DNA from: Chlorokybus atmophyticus
Taxonomy: Eukaryota; Streptophyta; Chlorokybophyceae; Chlorokybales; Chlorokybaceae
NCBI GenBank assembly: GCA_009103225.1
Contig: RHPI01001737.1
Coordinates: 379,594 to 443,593, forward strand
Direction: 5' to 3'
Length of the DNA: 64,000 bases
Position 1 is the stretch's first letter. Each line of letters starts with the position of its first letter. The translations under genes and the position numbers were made by a program. This document shows, piece by piece, positions 48,301 to 59,339 of the stretch. Below the pieces are notes generated by a model. The model was given only the letters and a program-made list of their open reading frames with translations, had not been told where the DNA came from and made no database searches.

Positions 48301-49172
48301 CATGGTACAAGAAGCCACGAAGTGGCAACGAAGACTCTAAGCAAACATGGCACGGCTGTTGCGAAAAAGCGGAGGCAGCATCAAGTGTGAGTAAACAACG
48401 CCTGGCAGGCACCAAGCGCACTGATGTGACAGACACGCCACCGACACCGCGAACGTAGACGCTTCACTGGCGGTTATTCGAAAAGATTTGGCGTCATGGA
48501 AAACCACGATGCAACAGACAGGACTGTCATGTCACAAAACCTGGTCACAAACCACCAGCTTCTTTCACTACCTCTGCGCAGCACAAGTGCGAGCAAAGTG
48601 TGCACATGTGCTAATCACTCTCAAGGCATAACGGACGGCACTGCCTCGTGACCGACGAAGCGAGGCAGGCACTTGAAACAGCAGAGACTGCGAAACGCAC
48701 AAGCATTGCCATCACCCAACGCGCTGAAACTAATCTGCCCTTTGCAATGAAACCAGCCAGCGGTGTCTACCTGCTGAGTCAAACACAGAACCTGACTGTT
48801 GTAACAAAGCATTAACCAATTCCTGCCTGCACCTTGCAGACGCAATTTGCAACAAGACAGGAAAAAGCAGTGACACATTGTACAGCAGCCAATGAAAAAC
48901 ACCCCGGCTGTGATGTGTGCAGAACTTACCGGGTCAAACATCTCAAGCATGGCACTGAGGTCAGCATCGTGGCCAAAAGAGAAGTCGCCCATGCCAGGCG
49001 CAGAAGCAAGGGATGATGACATCGAGCTTGGGCCGGCTGTGGCCCTCTCCGCCTCCCCCCAAGCAACCTCGCCTTGATCACCACCGGCAGCCAACACCGA
49101 CGAAGCAGCGTTTCCGCCACCTGCAGCTCGGAGGCCCTTGACAGGGCCAGCCGCTGTGCGGCCGCCTAGCAT
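45385..49172 (-). CDS. bHLH transcription factor with C-terminal ACT domain
   Basis: Thirteen exons, read from 49172 down: 49172-48930, 48123-47978, 47908-47728, 47644-47289, 47211-46989, 46880-46752, 46637-46548, 46467-46402, 46334-46110, 46018-45974, 45870-45802, 45707-45597, 45441-45385. Phases fit and give 646 aa. A long Ser/Pro-rich N-terminus is followed by the basic region HSAAERRRRDRINERF (His-Glu-Arg, the residues that contact an E-box or G-box), helix 1 NTLRLLVPNAAK and helix 2 ADKASVLGEVIEYVRKLQVQ. After another Ser/Pro stretch comes an ACT-like domain (IVVEGPD, INCKDRIGLLHDITHALREL, then IIRAEICSNERYVQDLFHV). bHLH-ACT proteins are common in land plants, where the ACT part aids dimerisation. 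A stop lies upstream of the chosen ATG. The last 18-codon exon is the least certain. Confidence 0.87.
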
Positions 49173-52100
49173 AACCCCCCGGCCTCCTCCAACCCCGTTC
49201 CCTGCAGCAGGGCCTCACCCTGCCGCCCGCTGGGACACCAACAATGGCGGCATCCTGGACAACGTTGCCGAGGACGTGCAGCACACACACACACACGACT
49301 GCTGTTTTGTGCAAACGGACGTTGACGTCGTCAAGCACCTCGAGCTTCTGTCTCGATAAACAGCCTACCGATCACTACAGCTGGCTTGGCCCAACGTTGA
49401 CGCTGGCCGCCAGCACCGCAGGCGGCGTAGCGGGCCGCCGCCCCACCGCCGCCGACGCCGACGCCGACGCCGAACAGCGCTGCCCGGCAAACAGACAGTC
49501 TCCTAGCGAACTGGAATGCGAGGTGCGAGGAGAACGGTGCAGTCTGACTGGACCAGCTAGGCGCTGTGTGTACCACTGTGTAATTAAAACAAAAAACGTC
49601 AGTGAGCAAGCTGTCGTCCTCTGAACAAGCCCCTGCCCACACAAATGGAGCAGCCGGCAAAAGTTGGCCCAATGCCTTTTCTTTCTCGCCAAAATGCAGG
49701 CAACAGGACACTTTCTTGCGGCGTAGTGGCGCGCTATGCTTTGATGGCGCGCAACTAAAGGCAGTGCTTGAAGTACCAATCGCCCTTTCCGCTCCAAAGT
49801 AACACCGGTCACTAACCTGCACTATGGCCTGCTTTGGTAGGCCTGCTTAAATTACAAAAAGCTACCAAGCTGACCAATGTAGCCGACATGTATTGATAGA
49901 AATCGGATGGTCAAGTACCAAGCAGTACGGCCTCGTTATAAATCTCTGTCCGGCGCGTTGTGTATTTAGGATTTGCCGTGGCTGCATGCGCCGGTGCTAT
50001 GTTGCCGCAAGCGACCACAGCCTGGGAATCTTAGGCGTTCCAATGTCACAAAATTTGCATTTGGGCAAGAAGAAGCCAATTCACCAAGGTGCGTACCTTT
50101 TTGGGGGGTTCGGGACCAACTGTAGACCTACATGTACCGACGTCGTAGGGCGCCAGACGACGGTGTCTAGTTGTCAAGTGGACGCTCTGCAGAGTCTGCC
50201 ACCTTCAGATCCGTGCTCCACGTGCGTACTGGACGTCAGAGGAACAATGCAGTCCCAAAATGGGTGGCGTCATCTCTCGACTCTGTCGCTGGTACGAATA
50301 GTTCACTGCAACGCAGCATAAACACATCGTGCAGTGAGCTGCAACTATGGAATCTGAACTCTTCAACAATTCATTGCATTGCAGTGAGTGCACTGGGGCA
50401 AGAAGCAGCGCGCAATGGTCGGCGAATGCGTTGCAATTAGCGCGCGCATTCTGGTCACGGAAGCTTCGGTAGGGTCGGCGCGCAGCGCGATGGTCACGCG
50501 ATGCGCCACCCTACCCGCCGGGTAGGGCCTACCGGAAGGGGTCAATCAAGGGGCGCTGTACGTGAATATCTTGAGGTATTCAATACGGAGTACTGACAAG
50601 TACCTTAGACCAGGTTGCATATCTGGACGATGGTCCGTTAGCGCAGGTCAGGCGAGGGTATGCATCGTTGTACAGTTCAACTGTATACGACTGCATCCCA
50701 TTGGCCCAAAAGCGACCGGATCTAGATTTGTGAAGATTCTCTTGAAAGCTGCCTCCGTGATGTCAGACCCAGCACGTCACCAAATTGATTGCCATGTCAC
50801 AGTTGCAATCGGCACAATGCAACAGGTTGGCACAACACCAGCTGTGCTGGTCCAGCACCCTAGAATGACCCTAGTGACCTTGTTACAAGGGAATTTTGTT
50901 CGAAAGCGTGTTGATGAGTGCTATAATACGTAACTAGTGGTGCGGCTGCTTGGTCGGGCCGGCCGACCGGCCGGCCGTTACGCAAGCAAGGTCACTTACA
51001 TACAACACACGCGCGCAAGGGCCATCACTGGGCCTTGCGCGAGCCTATCACACATGGCACCCGCGACTGCCGGGCTGCGCGGTAGTGTGCGCGACCTGCT
51101 GCCTCTCATTGGCTGGGCGGCCAGTACTCGCGTTGAACCGGTATGTCTGCTAGAGACAAGATCGTGACCGTCCAAGGCACATCTCCGTCACGCAAATTTA
51201 TGGCAACAACTGACAACAATCAGCACACTATGCACACTCCGTGTGCAATGGCCACATGTGACGGCATAATGTTCAGTTGGATATGTTCTAGGATATCTTA
51301 AATCGTTAGTACATGGTGGTATATAGTAGCAGACTGACTGTGTATTACACGTATGGCCGCATGTGATTATACATACAGAACAGTTACATATAAGCTTCAA
51401 TTGTTGGTTTACAATAAAATTCGCTTACACGATCCGCATACTACTATTGTCACCATTTAAACCTACCCCTCTCACAGCCTGTATGACTATTTCCTATTGT
51501 ACCGCCCAAAATGTTGAAAAAGATTTTGTTTAATAGGCATATCATTAGAAGAAACGGTTTTGAGTTTAGATGTAATTTGGCCGTCAAGCTATACGTCAGC
51601 CGAACTACTGGTGCGGCTTTTTTGTCGGGCCGGCCGGCATTTAAGGTCACCTACATGATGTGTGACGCAGGCTACATCACACATCCCGCGCCACGGCCAT
51701 TACGCTTGGCACTTGCAACTGCCAGGCTACTCGGCAGTATGCGCGGCCCGCCTGCCTTTCATTGGCTAGGCGGCAAGCACGAATGCTGAACCGTTGAAGC
51801 TGCTTAAACATCATTCTGGCCTTTTGAAACTCGTCCAATTGTTCAAATGCATGCCAATAGAATATTAAGCATAGTAGTGCATGCATGGCCACTTAGGGTA
51901 AATGTCCCTAATTTGGGAACGGGCCCCAACTTGCGGAATTCTTGTTTTTGTAGTTGGCGGACCAAATGGTTGTTGCCGGTCAAACTATAGGTGGAGACTA
52001 TTAAACTCATAACCAACTCAAACGGCCTACCAAAGCAATATTAACATTTTAGTGTTTTAAACGGGGGGGTGAAACTTGAACGTTTGTATTGTGACAAGTT

Positions 52101-52429
52101 GTCATATAAACTCCAAATGCGATGATTGGTTTTTGTTGAGTTTATGTATATATAAAAAGCTTATCTACCAAGTTTCATGGCATCCCATGCCGAAATGCAA
52201 AAATTACAAAGCTGTTAATTATGAGGTAACGCGTAATGTTTTGAGTGAAATTAAAAGTGTGTGTTGTGGCTATTGTAGCAGCCCAAATAAAATGGTGCGC
52301 ATTGAGTGTCGTCATTGTGTTGCCCATAGCAGAATGCCAAGCACTAAACTTCAGTTTAATCGCTAAGTTGGGGTTGCCACATGTGTAGGTTGTGTGTGAG
52401 GGCTGTGAAGGAGTTGGTGTGCGGAAAGT
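49173..52429. other. intergenic region with a degenerate direct duplication
   Basis: No supported gene. Two related segments, 50938-51140 and 51606-51793, share GGTGCGGCT, TCGGGCCGGCCG, AAGGTCAC, a GCACT...GACTGCC core, CATTGGCT and the end TGAACCG. They look like two diverged copies of one non-coding repeat. Confidence 0.55.
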
Positions 52430-52606
52430 TGGCAAGTGCTTTATAGCGCGTTGGATAATTGGTGTGCAGCATGGCAGCAACTTAGGAGGCAGTGATAGTA
52501 GGATTGCAAAGAGTAGTTTTGTACCAAGCAGCAATTTACATGGACTATGTAACATCGGCGCCTTAACCACCAGGTTACGGCAGCAAAAGTCGCTGCCATA
52601 GGGGGA
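52430..52606 (-). mobile_element. SINE-like element, copy 2
   Basis: On the minus strand GGCAGCGACTTTTGCTGCC is followed by TAACCTGGTGG, matching the hairpin and A-box layout of the copy near 1.9 kb. No convincing B box follows, so this copy is truncated or strongly diverged. Confidence 0.5.
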
Positions 52607-52689
52607 GCCACAAGCTTCATATATCTTGCACACTACTACAACTGCCACAACTCTATGGTGCAGAGAAGCTGTAACAGAGTGCTACCTCT

Positions 52690-53250
52690 GTAGGGGTTCC
52701 TCGCCCTTATTTTGGATTAAATAAGGGTCTCAACGGGTGTATACAGCCAATCAAACAGTATTAAGGCCGTTGACCTAGTGTTAAGGCCTCAGTGTAGTGT
52801 TGTTTATTTATAACACAGATATTGACATGAGACATATGACAACGGGTGTATACAGCCAATCAAACAGTATTAAGGCCGTTGACCTAGTGTTAAGGCCTCA
52901 GTGTAGTATTGTTTATTTGTAACACAGATATTGACATGAGACATATGACATGAGTCTCATGTAAATATCGGCTCTATGGTGGAACTGCTAACGCAGCAGC
53001 CGCCACAGCGTGCAGATTAGGTGGTCCGGCGGTTGCCCCTGACGGCGGCGGTGTCGACGTGGCCGGTGGCGATGTTGGGGTAGAGGGTTGAAGGGAGGAG
53101 GTAGCACTCCCTCTCCTTACATTGGTATTGGGGCAAGGGCGGGGAGGGGTCGGTGGGGGGCGGCAGCGGCTTGGGCTTAAAGGCGGCAATAGCGCGCAGT
53201 GGCGGCAGGCGGCAGCGATGGCAGCGACGGCGGCGGCAACGAGCCACCAG
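52690..53250 (-). pseudogene. fragment related to the 8.9-9.2 kb Gag-like segment
   Basis: The words CAACGGGTG, CGGCGGCGG, GTTGGGGTAGAGG and TCCCT..CTTACA occur in the same order and spacing as at 8930-9230, with many differences. It is an old fragment of the same repeat family and contains the 109-bp tandem duplication. Confidence 0.5.
52732..52949. repeat. 109-bp tandem duplication
   Basis: Units 52732-52840 and 52841-52949 start AACGGGTGTATACAGCC and differ at only two positions (AGTGT/AGTAT and TTTA/TTTG). The near identity marks a recent duplication inside an old element fragment. Confidence 0.95.
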
Positions 53251-53993
53251 CTAGGGTGGGTTAGTGGTGGTTGTTGGTTGTGTGTAAACGCTGCTGCTGG
53301 TGTAGCTAAGCCTTGCTTGCTTACTTAGCCTAGCCTAGCCCAGCCTAGTTGCCCTGGCCTAGCTTAGCTTGCTGTTAGGGGAGGCGGCCACTCAGGCCTC
53401 TCCTCTAAGCATTACATGCACTGCACATGACATAGTAACAATCATATTATATTGCACTTGTGTATGCGATACATAAGCAAAATATGGCAAGCGGCTTGTC
53501 ATCATATGGATTCGTGGTGGTGTGAAGGGTTTGAAGTTGAAGTGTTTACACTTGCAATCCTTTGGGGCAGTCCGGTGGCAATATTGGCTATTTCGACCGC
53601 TACTCAGTGCGGTGAGGCCAGAGTCATTTTGGGCGGCCAATATCAAACTCACGACTTACACCTTGTCGATATCCGCATGTAGGGTTGATGTAACGAGGTT
53701 TTAGCACCTTGTGTGTCAATTGTAATTGTCAGTTTAGTTGACTTACACCAAGTGAAAATCTGAAGTTGCTATAGCTTGTCAACCGTTGCGTGAATTCACG
53801 TGTGCTTTGTCTCAAAGCGAGTGTCTAATGATTGAAAGGTTTGTGGAAAGCTCTTGTTTGAGCTAACTATTTCACTTTAAGCACTTAAAACTTGACGAGG
53901 CAAATTCGATAGATTTTAACATTGTTAAAGTGCACAACTTGTGTGTTTGTGCATTTGCACACTTTTATATTTGACGGCTTGTGTCCTGAGCAA
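53251..53993. other. non-coding stretch before the plus-strand Gag
   Basis: Includes a short CCTAG-rich repeat at about 53326-53372. It may contain the leader or LTR of the following element, but no partner repeat was found. Confidence 0.35.
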
Positions 53994-55350
53994 ATGTCTG
54001 ACCAAGGAGAGGAAGGTGTGGGGTATCCTTCTATGGCTGAGCAGTCAACATCATACGAGCCATCTAGTGATGAGGAAGTGAAGCATTCGGACACGAGTGA
54101 AAGCTATAAGCTTATTGGCAGTGACAAGGAAAAAGAAGCTACGCAGAACAGGGATGCTTTTCTCAACTAGTCTTCTCAAGGTGGACCGGTGGACACTCAA
54201 ACTGTCATTAGCAGGGCCATTAAGAAGTATGCCTAAGAGCGAAAGGCTCTGCTTTCTGCCCGCCCTCAGCTTTGCAAAAAAACGTGGGATGCATGGGCGC
54301 AGAAGGTTCATAATGACTATGAGAAAGACTTTGCCACACTTCCTCGCGTAAGCAAAGAGATGGTGATCCGCATGCTTGAGCACGAGCTGACGAACAACAT
54401 CCCGCCGCTCGTGCGAGGTGATCCGAGAGTGGCTGTTCTCATAACCTTATATGATAAGCCAATTCCATACGAAGGGAAGCGCATGGCGTTTGAGGCTTTG
54501 GCCAACTTGGTGGTGGAAAACTCACAGCGTTGCAAGGACGTGTTTTGATATACTTTGAACCTGATTTGGAAAACAAGTTGACAGGCCAAAAATAGATGGC
54601 GGCACGCCTCAAGGATATGCAGTTAGAGTTGGTGGCGCTGCGCGGACAAGTAGCGGGTGCTACATCAGCAGCTGGTGCGTCAGCGGGGCTGCCAGCTACA
54701 GTTGAATAAGCCTAAGAAGCTCAAGCCCAACGGCAGTGTCAGCATCCACGACCGGGTGGTCACTGCTGAGCATTACTTAATAGCATTGAAGCGCCTTATT
54801 GGTGAGCACATTGTTGTTGCTGAGTTGCTTATGCCATCTGACGCTCTCGCCGAGTGGGCAAGGCAAACAGAGGATGGTGCGGCTAAGATAGTGGAAGCAC
54901 TATTCAAGTTCCTTATGGAGCGCTATGATGGCATGGATCCTGCTACTTAGGCTCGCAACAAGCTCAACATGTTGCGACAGAATGGCCAGGCGGCTTCAGT
55001 TTATCTGCACGAGTTCCAAGCAGTGATGGGTCGCATGAACAGTGGCGTCATGCCCATTGGCAAAGCTGAGCAATCTGAGTTGTACAAGCGCGGCTTGGAC
55101 TCGCATGTGCGCAGTCAGCTGCAGAATTACACAATACGGCAACGGGACTTCCTTGGGTTACTGAGGACTTGGCCAAGCTGCAGAAGTTGAGCGTGTATCC
55201 GTACAGCAATGACACGGCGGTGCATGAGAAGGCACATGTGGCAGATGCGGCCAAGCCGCAGAGGTGGTAATCAGCGCTGCAGGCAGAGATGAGAGGAGTC
55301 CTCAGCAGCAGCAAAACCAATAGCAAGGCAAGGGGCATTATCTTGAGCGG
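53994..55350 (+). pseudogene. gypsy-type Gag, degenerate
   Basis: From the ATG near 53996 (MSDQGEEGVGYPSMAEQS) one frame continues, through in-frame stops, via KKTWDAWAQKVHNDYEKDFA and MVIRMLEHELTNNIPPL to about 54545. A capsid domain lies at 54740-55170 (FLMERYDGMDPAT, LNMLRQNGQAASVYLHEFQA, ELYKRGLDSHVRSQL), typical of the retrotransposon Gag family. TAG codons interrupt at DPAT*AR and LN*SSQ, and TAG replaces an expected Gln in a Gln-rich run near 55318. No protease or gypsy pol follows; copia RT begins about 40 bp later. Confidence 0.7.
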
Positions 55351-55389
55351 ACGAGGAAGGGTCTTGTAGAAAACTGATGAGGTCTTGTA

Positions 55390-56356
55390 GAAAACTGATG
55401 CAGATAGTTGGCGTCAGGCAATGGATGAAGAGATAGCTTTGCTGCATGCCAATGCGACGTGGGGACTTGAAGTTCCACCTGCATGGGTTCAGCCTATTCT
55501 TGTCAAGTGGGTGTTGAAGGTGAAAAGGGACGGCAATGGCAACATTGAGGTATGAAGCCAGATTGGTTGCTGAAGGGTTTCTGCAGCAGGAAGGAGTGGA
55601 CTTCATGAGGTGTTTGCACCTGTGGGGAAGTTGGCAACCTTTAGAGCTATAGTGGCAGTTGTGTTAGCAGATAACCAGGAGTTCCATCACTTGGATGTCA
55701 AGACAGCAATCCTGTACGGGGAGCTGGAGGAGAGAGTCTACATTCAGCAACCAAGAGGGTACTAGGAGGGGTCAAATGATACAGCATGCAGATTGGTGAA
55801 GGCATTATATGGCTTGAAGCAGGCACCACGGGTGTGGCCTGCCAGACTGTGCAAGGAGCTCCAGAAGCAGGGGTTTGCAGCAAGTTTGGCAGATACAAGC
55901 TTGTTGTTGTTGCTCTCGTGGTGTTATACCGTGAGAGCAAGCATGTATGGCTGTTGGTGTACATGTACGACATTCTGATTACAGCATCAGAGTTGTCAAA
56001 AGTGCAGCGAGTGAAGACTCGGCTGCAGGCTGTGTTCGAGTGCAAAGTCTTGGACGAGACAACATACTTCTCCAGTATGGTTGTCACCTGGAACAGAACT
56101 GCTAGAAACATCATCATTACGCAATAGCAACTAGTGAAGCAGTTGGTGACAAAGTTTGATCTCGATAATGCGAATGTCAGAGAGGTGGCGGTGAGCGTGG
56201 GAGTTCAGTTTGTGAGAGCACTTGATAGTGATGAAGAGCTAATAAGGTCAAGTGTCCCTACTGCAAGCTGGTGGGGAGCCTTCTCCACCTGTCCATTGCA
56301 TCTTAGCCTGACATTGCACATGCTGTGGGACAGTTGGCAAAGTACATGTCGTGGTA
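55390..56356 (+). pseudogene. Ty1/copia reverse transcriptase, 3'-truncated
   Basis: Copia RT motifs run in order: [101 protein letters not shown] and [11 protein letters not shown] (YVDD changed to YMYD, so inactive). TAG interrupts PRGY*EG and ITQ*QLVKQL. The frame ends in DIAHAVGQLAKYMS at about 56350, where a direct-repeat unit begins. It is related to the copia at 61.4-64 kb but on the opposite strand. Confidence 0.85.
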
Positions 56357-56600
56357 TGTCGGGTCGAGGAGAGTCGAGGGTCACACTGTCTCGGGTCGCT
56401 GCAGGGAAAGACATGCTTGCTAGCCCTGCTGCTGCAACATGTTATAACATGTAGCGAAAGTAAAAGATAACCCAGCTCGTATGGCGGGGAGTGCTTGGTG
56501 GAGCTGCGTTGCTGTCGCTGAGTCACACAAACATGTGGAGGCGGTGTCCTCCTTAGTGTACATGTTGTGCTGTAGGACACACAATCAACAAGCCACCAAT
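56357..56600 (-). repeat. LTR-like direct repeat, unit 1
   Basis: About 243 bp beginning TGTCGGGTCGAGG (plus) and ending in CAACAAGCCACC, repeated at 57187-57427 with about a dozen differences. It interrupts the copia RT of the preceding element. On the minus strand it starts TGGCTTG and ends CCCGACA, the TG...CA pattern of an LTR. Confidence 0.7.
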
Positions 56601-57186
56601 ATAGGTAGTGCTGTTTACACAGTTCTTTGCATGAGCGGAAAATGTGTTACACTGTTAAGTGAGCTGAATGAGCAAGCAACACATGGATACTATGCCCTGA
56701 CTGATGCCAACAACCACACTGCAACTAGGCACACCAAGCTCACAGCGATGACAAGCACGATGCACACACGAGCATGCACATGCTCTCACACAGTGAGGGG
56801 GTTCTTGGTAACCGGGATGGCGTGTTCGCAGTTCAAGTTGTTTCATAAGCTCTTAGCTTTCTCACTCACATCGTCACCAGCTGATCCGGTGAACACTGTG
56901 ACTACTTATACAAGACGAATCATGACTGTTCAAAACATAAACTAACGGTCATATCGAGGCTATTTCCACAGCAATTGTTACTCGATATAGAACACAACTT
57001 CTAACTGAACTAAACTGAATAGCTACGCGCGGTGCCTATGTAGGCTATGGTCGTGAGCTACCCTGAAGTCATGACCTAGCTACTGGTCAAGGACACGCGC
57101 GCGTTGGTATGCTGGTAGGCCGGGCGACGGTTTTGATGTAGACATGCCCGATGAAGGCTGGTATGTGTGGACACTAGGCATGACAG
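56601..57186. other. 586-bp spacer between the direct repeats
   Basis: I recognise no coding motif here. With the flanking repeats it could be a terminal-repeat miniature element (TRIM) or what is left of an element that shares the DNMT-gypsy LTR. Confidence 0.4.
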
Positions 57187-57427
57187 CTGTCGGGTCGAGG
57201 AGAGTCGAGGGTCACACCGTCTCAGGTTGCTGCAGGGAAAGACATGCTTGCTAGCCCTGCTGCTGCAACATGTTATAACATGTAGCGAAAGTAACAGATA
57301 ACCCAGCTCGTATGGCGGGGAGTGCTTGGTGAAGCTGCGTTGCTGTCGCTGAGTCACACGAACATGTGGAGGCGGTGTCCTCCTTAATGTACATGCTGTG
57401 CTGTAGGACACACAATCAACAAGCCAC
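57187..57427 (-). repeat. LTR-like direct repeat, unit 2; probable 3' LTR of DNMT-gypsy copy B
   Basis: The same repeat as at 56357-56600. In minus orientation it is immediately preceded by a purine run (GAAGCTCAGGGGGGG) that follows the PHD coding end, so it stands where the 3' LTR of copy B should be. Confidence 0.7.
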
Positions 57428-57471
57428 CCCCCCTGAGCTTCTTGGGAGGTTCCAGCTCTGGAGCTCAGCTG

Positions 57472-58041
57472 TTAACGCAGGCAAGGAGGACCGTTGGTGC
57501 GGCAATGGTTGCACCAATACTCCTCCATGGGTATTGCGTCCAATGGGGGCTCCAGACAGTAGCAATGCACGCCCTTGTTGCAACCATCGCCGAGCATCAT
57601 GAGTGCGTCGTCGCCGGTACTGCCGCAGCGTTCACAACGTGTGCTGCGGGCGGGGCGAGGGTGCTGGATGCGCGCGAGGCCTGCTATGCAAGAAAGGTGA
57701 CATGGCGCACAGTTCACCATGTTGTCTTTCAATCTCTCGCCGTTCTGACCAAGAAGGTCCAGCACTCCTGTGGGGTACACCTTGAGTACCTTGTAAACGG
57801 TGCGGCCCATGGAGGTGTCGAGCGTGTCCTTGATGGCTGCCATGCGGTAGGCAAAGTCCCCTGCTTGAAACCGCCATTGGCGCTCCTTGTGGAAGCCGCT
57901 CCGCACGCGCTCGTAGCGTAGGGTGTCGCAGTGCTGTGCAATGTGCAGGTTGTTGAAGGCCATTGGGACGGTGTGCTCGAGCAGCGTTGCGCGTGTGGTA
58001 ATGTCGTGGTGCATCCAGTCGGGATCGTCAAGGTTGTTCAC
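57472..58041 (-). pseudogene. integrase C-terminal domain plus PHD finger, copy B
   Basis: A 189-codon ORF. Residues 50-115 are the SH3-like integrase end (QWRFQAGDFAYRM ... VYKVLKVYPTGVLDLLG ... KDNMVNCAPCHL). Residues 136-180 are a PHD zinc finger: CERC at 136-139, then GDGCNKGVHCYC with C154, H159 and C162, LEPPLDAIP, and WCNHC at 176-180. The spacing is the Cys4-His-Cys3 pattern, but position 151, which should be the third Cys, is Gly, so zinc binding is damaged in this copy. PHD fingers read histone H3 tails. Here it takes the place of the chromodomain found at the integrase end of chromoviruses. Confidence 0.85.
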
Positions 58042-58049
58042 TACACGGT

Positions 58050-59328
58050 CTACTTTTTACTGTGCACGAAAGGGAAGCAATGGCGGACGCCTGAACAGCA
58101 GGTAGTATGGGCTGTACTCGCGCAGAGTCGCCTGCTTGAACAGTCGGGATCCAAGAGCCACCCACGAAAGGTGGTCGTCCAAGGTGTTCTTCTCATACTC
58201 CAACACGTACTTGCGGAGTGCCTTTTTGATAGTCTGTATTGTCCGCTCGGCGAGACCGTCGGCTTGAGGGTGGTCACGCGAAGTACGGCGATGATCGATG
58301 TATTATCTGTCCAGCAGGGTGTCGAATTTCCCTCTAAATTCAGTGCCCTAGTCGGTAATGACCTCAGCGCAGCTGCCGAACCGGCTGAGGACATGGGAGA
58401 GGAAGGCTTGAGACATCCCCCTGCTGCTCTTGTAGGGTAATGGCACCAGCTCCACCCATGTGAAGAAGTGCTCGATCATGACCAGGATGTAGCGGTTGCC
58501 CCGTGCTGAGGTGCCAAGTCTCCCAAGATCAAGTCCCCAAGGATAGAACAGCTCAGAGATGGAGAGAGGGTGCAAGGTGGCACTGCATGTGTTGAGGCTG
58601 GCGCGTACCATGTCACACTGCTGGCAGCATCTGCCAAACCCCTGCACCTGTTTAAACCGCCCATACCACCAATATTGCGCCCTTACCAGGCTGACGGCAC
58701 GCTTGACACCGAGGTGTTTAAGCTCAGCGTGGAGGGCAGCGATAATGCCCTCGCGTGTGGCTGGTGTTGGCACCTCCTTGTCCTCATCCTGGACGCGGCG
58801 GTACACCTTGTCATCCGCCCACCGACAGTGGCGGGTGCATTGACGGACACGATCTTTCTCTCGTGCACTCATGTTGGAGGGAAGCTGGCCACTTTGAAGG
58901 AATGAGAGTGATGGCTTGTCCAGCCGTATGTCCTGCCTGGTGTTGGTGGGTGCCAGCTCGTTGTCGTTGACTTCAATGTCGACCGCGTGGACGTCCCCTA
59001 GGGGTGTGGTCACTGTGGGGTCGGTAGACTCAAAGGCAGGAATCTCCTCTGACGTTGAGGTGGTTTTAATCTGGCGCCCTGATCGTAACGCGGTAACAGC
59101 AAACATGGCCGCCATAGTGAGAGCTGCTGCTGCGGGGCCGAGCTCGTGCCGAGCTCCGGTTGCATCGTTGGTACTGCGGTGAGGGTTGCGACTGAGGCCA
59201 TCAGCGTCCTGGTGGATGAGGCCGGCGCGGTGGTCGATCTCAAAGTCATACTCTTGCAGCAACAGGGCCCAGCGAGCAAGTTTCCCTGTCAGATGTTGGT
59301 TGGTCATCAACCACTTGAGTGTGATCAA
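58050..59328 (-). pseudogene. gypsy RNase H end and integrase core, copy B
   Basis: The main ORF (59328-58348) starts in RNase H (HLTGKLARWALLLQEYDFEI, HQDADGLSRN). The integrase zinc domain follows with His in ALHAELKHLG and CCQQC, then the core: WGLDLGRLGT with the first Asp and EVITD with the second. A TAG at 58348-58350 falls in TD*GTEF where the family has Gln. The ORF track of the next segment continues (HPQADGLAERTIQTIKKA) with the catalytic Glu. Another TAA follows a few codons later. Confidence 0.88.
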
Positions 59329-59339
59329 TGATCAGTGAT

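Noticed and set aside
49331-49822. 163-codon and 145-codon minus-strand ORFs upstream of the bHLH gene
   Set aside because: They overlap each other in different frames within the probable 5' UTR or promoter and have no recognisable domain; a 5' exon cannot be excluded.
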